Assembly (NCBI GenBank): GCA_963787645.1
Contig: CAWBDS010000003.1
Location: forward strand, 1-64,000
DNA length: 64,000 bases
Source: Palsa-504 sp963787645
GTDB lineage: Bacteria; Actinomycetota; Actinomycetes; Streptosporangiales; Streptosporangiaceae
Direction of reading: 5' to 3'
A model generated the notes under the pieces. The model saw only the letters and a program-made list of their open reading frames with translations. It searched no databases and was not told the DNA's origin. The position numbers and the translations under genes were made by a program. Positions 59,619 to 64,000 of the stretch are shown here, piece after piece; the first letter of the stretch is position 1; each line of letters starts with the position of its first letter.

Positions 59619-61244
59619 ATGGCGACAACCGGATCGACCAGCCGACTGTTCGTTCGTAACAGCACCGGACTCGTGCGCACCGCCTCGGCGCTGGACGCCA
59701 CGATCTTCAACGCGGTCATCTCGGCCCCCATCGGGTCCACCCTGGCCTGGTCGATCTTCTTCACCCTGGTCGCCTTCCCCGGCGCCGATCCCATCGGGGT
59801 GCTGGTCATCGCGGGGATCATCAACATCCCGGTGCTGATCATGTTCGCCCTGCTGGGCGCGAGCATGCCGCGGGTGGGCGGGGACTATGTCTGGGTCAGC
59901 CGGGTCCTGTCGCCGCCGCTGGCGCTGATCTCCAACCTGTGCATGATCATGGGCGGGCTGCTCGGCGCGGCCTACTTCGCCAAGTTCTTCTCGGTGTTCG
60001 CGCTGGGCCCGGCGCTGGTCGCCGGGGGCAGCCTGGCCCACAACAACACGCTGATCAGCTGGGGAACCAACTTCGAGACCAACCACGCCTGGATGATCGG
60101 CGCGGCGCTGTTCATGGTCGTGCTGCAGACCGTGATCCTGGCCTTCGGGACCAAGGCCACGTTCCGCTGGCAGAACGGCGCGTTCCTGATCGCCATGGTC
60201 GGCATCATCGTGGCCTTCATCGCGCTGGCCGTGGCCAGCCGGAGCGGCTTCGTCGCCAACTTCAACAAGCTGAACCACAGCTTCGGCGGCGGGACCGTGG
60301 GCCAGGTCATTAACGGTGCTGCAGCGGCGCACGTGGGGCCGAACCTGGGCAACGTGAGCGCCACCGTGCCCACCTTGTTCTCCATCCAGGGCTTCATGAT
60401 GTGGAACTTCTGGTCGGTGTACATGTCCGGGGAGCTGAAGAGCGCCTCCAACCGGCGCCGGCAGCTGACCGTGATGAACGGCGCGTTGGTGTTCGATGTT
60501 GTTCTGCTGATCATCGGCGTGGCCCTGCTGTTCCACGTGGCCGGCTACAACTTCGTGTACGCGGCCAACGCGGCGCCCAAGGCGTACGGCATCCCGTCCG
60601 GCCCGTTCTACCCGTTCCTGGCCGCGCTGTCGGTCAACGTCCCGGTCATCACGGTGATCATCCTGGGCTGCTTCCTGTTCTGGAGCCTGCCCTCGATGAT
60701 CGCGAACACGTTCATGCCCATCCGGTCGTTCTTCGCCTGGTCCTTCGACCGGCTGATGCCCGAGAAGCTGGCCGACGTCAACGAGCGCACGCGCTCCCCG
60801 ATCACCGCCATCTTGGTGGTCAACGTGATCATCGCGGGCCTGGTCGTGTGGAGCGTCTACTCCAACGTGTTCCAGCTGGTGCTCGGGCTGATCGTGCTGG
60901 CCGGCTGCCTGGCCGTGGTCATCGTGGGCGCGGCCGCCATCGCGCTGCCGCTGCGCCGCCCGGAGCTGTACAAGTCCTCGCCGGCCAACGTGAAGTTCCT
61001 CGGCATCCCGGTGCTGTTCATCGTGGCGCCGCTGTCCATCGCCGAGTTCGTGGCCCTGGCCATCGTGTCCACCCAGTTCCCGGCGCTGGTCGAGAACGGC
61101 AACACGGCCAACTTCTGGTGGATCCCGGCCTGGTTCGGCGGGCTGATCGCGGGCGGCGCGCTGCTGTACTACATCCCTAAATGGGTCCGGGCCCGGCAGG
61201 GCATCAACGTGAGCTTCGTGTACAAAGAACTGCCGCCTGAATAG
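59619..61244 (+). CDS. APC-superfamily permease (locus B paralog)
   Basis: 541 residues, about 12-14 membrane helices. NSTGLVRTASALDATIFNAV, MPRVGGDYVWVSRVLSPPLA and MFVEHAN-free core regions such as NFWSVYMSGELKSASNRRRQ and SFDRLMPEKLADVNERTRSP match the APC superfamily, and the C-terminus VSFVYKELPPE is shared with the permease at 21278-22951. Divergent from the DeoR operon, so it probably imports the substrate for it; APC rather than sugar-type transport hints at an amine-containing sugar derivative. ATG at 59619 follows AGGAGGG. Confidence 0.88.
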   Translation: MATTGSTSRLFVRNSTGLVRTASALDATIFNAVISAPIGSTLAWSIFFTLVAFPGADPIGVLVIAGIINIPVLIMFALLGASMPRVGGDYVWVSRVLSPPLALISNLCMIMGGLLGAAYFAKFFSVFALGPALVAGGSLAHNNTLISWGTNFETNHAWMIGAALFMVVLQTVILAFGTKATFRWQNGAFLIAMVGIIVAFIALAVASRSGFVANFNKLNHSFGGGTVGQVINGAAAAHVGPNLGNVSATVPTLFSIQGFMMWNFWSVYMSGELKSASNRRRQLTVMNGALVFDVVLLIIGVALLFHVAGYNFVYAANAAPKAYGIPSGPFYPFLAALSVNVPVITVIILGCFLFWSLPSMIANTFMPIRSFFAWSFDRLMPEKLADVNERTRSPITAILVVNVIIAGLVVWSVYSNVFQLVLGLIVLAGCLAVVIVGAAAIALPLRRPELYKSSPANVKFLGIPVLFIVAPLSIAEFVALAIVSTQFPALVENGNTANFWWIPAWFGGLIAGGALLYYIPKWVRARQGINVSFVYKELPPE

Positions 61245-61253
61245 GGTTTGCCC

Positions 61254-62330
61254 GTGAGCGCGGTTTTGATCGGCACGGCGGGCTGGACGGACAAGACGCT
61301 GATCGCCTCCGGGTGGTACCCGGCTTCGGCGGGCAATCCCGAGCAGCGGCTGCGGTACTACGCGTCGCAGTTTCCGCTGGTCGAGGTGGACGCTACTTAC
61401 TACGCGCTGCCCGCGGAGCAGACCGCTTCGGCGTGGGCGTCCCGGACGCCTGCCGGGTTCACGTTTAACGTCAAGGCGTTCAGCCTGTTTACGCAGCATC
61501 CGACGCCGGTGAAGGCGTTGCCTGCGGATCTGCGTTCTTCGGTGCCTGCGGATAAGCCGCGGGTGTACCTTTCCGGCGTCGACCCGGCCGTCGTGGATCA
61601 GGCCTGGGAGCGGTTCCTGGCTGCGCTGGAGCCGTTGCGGTCGGCGGGCAAGCTCGGCGCGATCTTGCTGCAGTTCCCGCCGTGGTTCCCGATCGGCCGG
61701 TCACGCAAGGACTACATCCTGGCCTGCGCGTCACGGGTCGCGCCGGACCGGGTGTGCGTGGAGTTCCGGAACAAGACCTGGATGACCCCGGAGAACCAAT
61801 CGGAAACGCTGGACTTCCTGCGCTCGCATGACCTGCCGTACGTGTGCGTGGACATGCCGCAGGGGTACACCAGCTCGATCCCGCCGGTGCTGGCCGCGAC
61901 CAGCGACCTGGCGCTGGTCCGGATGCACGGGCACTCGGACAAGTGGGACAGCAAGGACATTCAAGAGCGGTTCGGCTATGAGTACAGCTCGGCGGAACTG
62001 GCGTCGTGGGCGCCGAAGATCGAGGAGCTGGCTTCTTCCGCGGCGACCACGCATGTGGTGTTCAACAACTGTTATCGCAACTGGGCGCAGGTCAACGCGC
62101 AGGAGCTATCGTCGCTGTTGTTACATGACGATCTGGAGGGCCAGCCGGGGCGGGCAGCCGCGGCGGACCAGGGCGGCGATCTGATGCCAGTCCACGTGAT
62201 CGGCGACCGCTTCGGCCAGGGCCAGCGGGATCCCGGACCGGACCAGCTGGCGGGCCCGCCAGTCATGAACTCGCCGGTCCTCGCTAGCGATCGCCTCGTG
62301 CCATCCCTCGTTCATTTCCCTCTCCGGTGA
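61254..62330 (+). CDS. DUF72 protein with run-on C-terminus
   Basis: DUF72 TIM-barrel-like protein: VLIGTAGWTDKTLIASGWYP, QFPLVEVDATYYALPAEQTA, FTFNVKAFSLFTQHPTP, GAILLQFPPWFPIG, CVEFRNKTWM and THVVFNNCYRNWAQVNAQEL (about residue 280) are all typical. Family members end about 10 residues later. Here the frame runs ~65 residues further, antisense to the small gene at 62121-62315, so the natural stop appears lost. The function of DUF72 is unknown; it may be enzymatic on nucleotides or sugars. GTG at 61254 is used. It follows the permease by 9 bp and may be co-transcribed with it. Confidence 0.82.
   Translation: MSAVLIGTAGWTDKTLIASGWYPASAGNPEQRLRYYASQFPLVEVDATYYALPAEQTASAWASRTPAGFTFNVKAFSLFTQHPTPVKALPADLRSSVPADKPRVYLSGVDPAVVDQAWERFLAALEPLRSAGKLGAILLQFPPWFPIGRSRKDYILACASRVAPDRVCVEFRNKTWMTPENQSETLDFLRSHDLPYVCVDMPQGYTSSIPPVLAATSDLALVRMHGHSDKWDSKDIQERFGYEYSSAELASWAPKIEELASSAATTHVVFNNCYRNWAQVNAQELSSLLLHDDLEGQPGRAAAADQGGDLMPVHVIGDRFGQGQRDPGPDQLAGPPVMNSPVLASDRLVPSLVHFPLR
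62121..62315 (-). CDS. Small conserved actinobacterial-type protein
   Basis: 64 residues: MNEGWHEAIASEDRRVHDWR, then LVRSGIPLALAEAVADHVDWHQIAALVRRGCPPRLALQIVM. The pattern RVHDWRxxQLxRxGIPxxLAE followed by DWHQIxxLVxRGCPPRLAL looks like a conserved small actinobacterial family; this is from memory of similar proteins, and the function is unknown. It lies antisense to the C-terminal run-on of DUF72. The start is 31 bp inside the end of the FCD-type gene upstream, suggesting coupling. Confidence 0.65.
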   Translation of the reverse strand: MNEGWHEAIASEDRRVHDWRARQLVRSGIPLALAEAVADHVDWHQIAALVRRGCPPRLALQIVM

Positions 62331-62633
62331 TCGACGCTAAGACTGCGACGTCCTGGGGTCCGGAACTTCTCGACAGCTGCCACATGAAGCGCAGCCGGCG
62401 CAGGTGCTGTTCCATCTCGACCGCGGCTCCGTCGGCGTCGCCGGCCCGGATCAGGTCCAGCAGGCGGCGGCGCGAGCTGAGGATGATGCCGTCGGCCGCC
62501 GGCCCCACGGTGAGCATCAGGTCGTGGATGGCCCCGACGGCTTGGTTGCGGAGCAGGCCAGGTACGACGGGGTCATTTGCGGGCAGGCCGCGCGGGTGGC
62601 CAGCGCGCACCACCGGATCAGTTCGTCGTCCAC
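62284..62633 (-). pseudogene. FCD-domain (GntR-like) fragment with one frameshift
   Basis: From GTG 62633 (preceded by AGGAGG): VDDELIRWCALATRAA, then one extra base at the AAA/TTT near 62576-62578 shifts to NDPVVPGLLRNQAVGAIHDL, LTVGPAADGIILSSRRRLLDL and IRAGDADGAAVEMEQHLRRLRFMWQLS. The latter is the end of an FCD ligand-binding domain as in FadR/GntR regulators, but no DNA-binding domain precedes it. About 116 residues if restored. Either an FCD-only protein or the remains of a regulator. The single insertion may be a read error. Confidence 0.6.
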
Positions 62634-62704
62634 TCGGTCCTCCTCTGGTTGTCCAGAGCGCTTCGCTTCGTTTCCGGGGCCGGCCGGGCTCCTCTCCCTA
62701 CCAT

Positions 62705-62876
62705 TTAGGGCCGCCTTGGGCTTTCGCACCCGTAGCTTGCCCGGGCGACATCCCCGGTTATGACCCGGGCCGCGGGCCAGTAGGTGAACCGGGAGGCGCT
62801 TTGAGCCGTGCTAATTAGCGACTGAATCGCCCGGGCGCCGGAAACCTTCACCCGCGACCAAGAAGGAGTCCCAGGC
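62705..62876 (+). promoter_or_regulatory. Possible structured leader of the secreted-protein gene
   Basis: 170 bp upstream of the secreted protein with several possible stems (CCCGGTTATGACCCGGG near 62754-62769, palindrome GCTAATTAGC at 62810-62819, GCGCCGG near 62835). It is unlike an ordinary promoter and might be a cis-acting RNA. I could not match it to a known riboswitch class. Confidence 0.3.
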
Positions 62877-63713
62877 GTGAGGCGAGTTTTGCGTGTTTTG
62901 CGGTTGTTTCGGGCTTTTCGGGCCAGGCCGTCGTCGTTTGTATCGGGGCGGTGGATGGCGGTCTTGCTCATCACCGGGGCGCTGGCCCTGCTGGTACCGG
63001 GCGTGACCTTTGCCACCGCGAGCCAGTCCAGTCCGGCGACGGCGACCGCCGTGACGGACGCGGCTAGCGTGTCCGTGTCCGGGGCCTGCCGAGGCGTCAC
63101 CCCGGCGGTGATCCCGGCGCTCGGCTTCATCACCAACCCCAGCCGCAGCCAGGCGGGCCACCTGTGGTGGCGGCCGGAGGCGGGCGGCACCTGCGTCGGG
63201 ACGGTAATCGAATGGGTCCAGTACAACTTCACCGCGACCAAGACCTGGCAGGTGATCGTCTACTCCGCGCAGCACCCGAACGGCCAGGTCGTCGCGCAGC
63301 GGACCTTCACCCTGGGCCCGGGCTGGTACTGGTGGAGCTTCGGCGTGCACCAGGTCTTCTCCGGGCTGTCCGCGGTGTGCATCACCGCGTCCGACTCCTT
63401 CGGCGTGCCCTGCCTGCACTTCGGCACGTGATCGCGCCGGGCAGGTAGAGATTCGCCGAGCGTTCACGGCTGGCCGTAAGGGACGGCGACGGTCAGTGGC
63501 GCTGGCCACGTTCGCGATGATCACCGCGAACGGCGGGATTACCAGCGCCACGGCCGAGACCGCGATCGCCGCGATTCTTGAGTACCGGTCCAGGACTGCC
63601 CAGGACAGCACGAACAAGCCGATGCAGACCGTCATGAGCGCTAGATACAGACGCTTGTCCTGGCGGGACGGCTGCGGTCCCGCTGCGTTCCGGTCTTGCC
63701 CGTTATCCGCCAC
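62811..63713 (-). CDS. DUF3099-like small membrane protein with run-on frame
   Basis: From GTG 63713: VADNGQDRNAAGPQPSRQDK then RLYLALMTVCIGLFVLSWAVLDRY and SRIAAIAVSAVALVIPPFAV-IIANVASATDRR, two transmembrane helices joined by a short turn, the DUF3099 pattern. The normal protein would end soon after ATDRR, near 63475. In this sequence the frame continues to 62811, antisense to the secreted-protein gene, and that part is probably not native. Confidence 0.6.
   Translation of the reverse strand: MADNGQDRNAAGPQPSRQDKRLYLALMTVCIGLFVLSWAVLDRYSRIAAIAVSAVALVIPPFAVIIANVASATDRRRPLRPAVNARRISTCPARSRAEVQAGHAEGVGRGDAHRGQPGEDLVHAEAPPVPARAQGEGPLRDDLAVRVLRGVDDHLPGLGRGEVVLDPFDYRPDAGAARLRPPPQVARLAAAGVGDEAERRDHRRGDASAGPGHGHASRVRHGGRRRRTGLARGGKGHARYQQGQRPGDEQDRHPPPRYKRRRPGPKSPKQPQNTQNSPHAWDSFLVAGEGFRRPGDSVAN
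62877..63431 (+). CDS. Small secreted protein, unknown
   Basis: 184 residues. Basic N-terminus with several Arg, hydrophobic helix WMAVLLITGALALLVPGVTFA and an ATASQ-type cleavage region near residue 49, so exported. The mature part (VSVSGACRGVTPAVIPALGF, LWWRPEAGGTCVGTVIEWVQY, WYWWSFGVHQVF, SAVCITASDSFGVPCLHFGT) has four Cys that could pair and many Trp/Tyr. No family recognised. GTG 62877 follows AAGAAGGAGTC. It overlaps the antisense run-on of the DUF3099-like gene. Confidence 0.72.
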   Translation: MRRVLRVLRLFRAFRARPSSFVSGRWMAVLLITGALALLVPGVTFATASQSSPATATAVTDAASVSVSGACRGVTPAVIPALGFITNPSRSQAGHLWWRPEAGGTCVGTVIEWVQYNFTATKTWQVIVYSAQHPNGQVVAQRTFTLGPGWYWWSFGVHQVFSGLSAVCITASDSFGVPCLHFGT

Positions 63714-63900
63714 CAGCCGTCCGTTCTCTCTCCCGCCAGGATGCCAGGCCTTTGACGGGCAATGCGAGACCTGGGGAGCGCTCATCGTCCCCGAAGGCCA
63801 CATTCGTCTCATTTCGGTGGTCGATCCGGGCTTCGCGGTTGAGCCCGGGGGACTGTGGTACCCGAAATCAACCACGAAACCCGAATCCACCGCGATAACC

Positions 63901-63934
63901 GGAGGCTTCCCTACCCCGGAGCAGGGAAGCCTCC
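63901..63934. terminator. Strong hairpin terminator
   Basis: GGAGGCTTCCCT (63901-63912) and AGGGAAGCCTCC (63923-63934) form a perfect 12-bp stem with a ten-base loop, 36 bp downstream of the end of the minus-strand gene at the window edge. It probably ends that transcript. Confidence 0.8.
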
Positions 63935-63969
63935 GCCCTGCCGCGTGGTCAGGCGCGGACGTGCTCCGC

Positions 63970-64000
63970 CTAGCCGGGAGGCGGGCCGATGGTGGCGGCC
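63970..64000 (-). CDS. C-terminal end of a gene cut by the window edge
   Basis: A minus-strand frame enters the window and ends AATIGPPPG then TAG at 63970-63972, followed by the hairpin at 63901-63934. Too short to identify. Confidence 0.4.
   Translation of the reverse strand, partial: AATIGPPPG

Noticed and set aside
62705..62876. ydaO (c-di-AMP) riboswitch
   Set aside because: Tried to match the known core sequences from memory; the characteristic GGGGTGAATC and CCGAACCCGTCAGCTAAC segments are not present.
1..64000. tRNA, rRNA, plasmid or phage origin features
   Set aside because: None recognised by reading both strands; only two IS elements and one candidate MITE represent mobile DNA.

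Overview
The window is high-GC DNA with dense, overlapping operons, GTG/TTG starts and actinobacterial families (DUF397, DUF899, FIST, an AftD-like arabinofuranosyltransferase, a DUF2613-like small membrane protein, a B12 riboswitch before class Ia ribonucleotide reductase). It fits a soil-type actinomycete, perhaps near Streptosporangiales or Streptomycetales. The genus cannot be fixed from the sequence. Many genes carry frameshifts. Some are clearly dead (nrdA, a DUF899 gene, an acyl-CoA dehydrogenase/enoyl-CoA hydratase chimera). Others are broken only by a one-base insertion in a short homopolymer and could be intact genes with read errors.

Layout. 0-3.4 kb: cobalamin riboswitch, broken nrdA, intact nrdB. 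3.4-9.9 kb: NTF2-like protein, SDR, an IS1634-type element inserted at the SDR stop codon, a dead DUF899 gene, a candidate MITE, dienelactone hydrolase and PPK2. 9.9-12.9 kb: a 1,004-residue protein of unknown function. 13-14.9 kb: remnants of a carnitine-type operon and a DUF397 gene. 15.2-16.9 kb: ISKra4-type element whose ends match the MITE ends. 17.2-20.4 kb: allantoicase, Asp/Glu/hydantoin racemase and allantoinase, divergent from 20.5-27.8 kb: GntR regulator, APC permease, a PfkB kinase-SIS isomerase fusion, nucleotidyltransferase-fold protein, metallophosphoesterase, LOG-like protein and GlcG/HbpS protein. 27.9-30.5 kb: peroxiredoxin and ABC exporter. 31-41 kb: cell-envelope glycosylation block (small membrane protein, propeller/FN3 protein, GT4-methyltransferase, methyltransferase, AftD-like protein, EamA transporter, Trm112-like). 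41-50 kb: TPR proteins, membrane protein, lipoprotein, FIST sensor, YCII protein, DUF899, EamA transporter. 50.4-52.3 kb: ATP-dependent DNA ligase. 52.2-61.2 kb: an eight-gene minus-strand operon (deoR, btpA, metallophosphoesterase, FGGY kinase, TIM-barrel epimerase, alpha/beta hydrolase, second btpA, HAD phosphatase) divergent from an APC permease. 61.3-64 kb: DUF72, small conserved proteins, a secreted protein and a DUF3099-like protein.

How the genes work together. The best candidates for an undescribed system are the two catabolic loci at 20.5-27.8 and 52.2-61.2 kb. Each pairs a transcription factor, an APC-type permease ending in a YKE(I/L)PPE tail and a sugar kinase (PfkB or FGGY) with a closely related calcineurin-like metallophosphoesterase. 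The first also has the gene content of fructosamine (frl) operons and sits back to back with allantoin degradation. The second contains two BtpA-family paralogs. I infer parallel pathways for uptake, phosphorylation and cleavage of amino- or N-linked sugar conjugates. The substrates are unknown.
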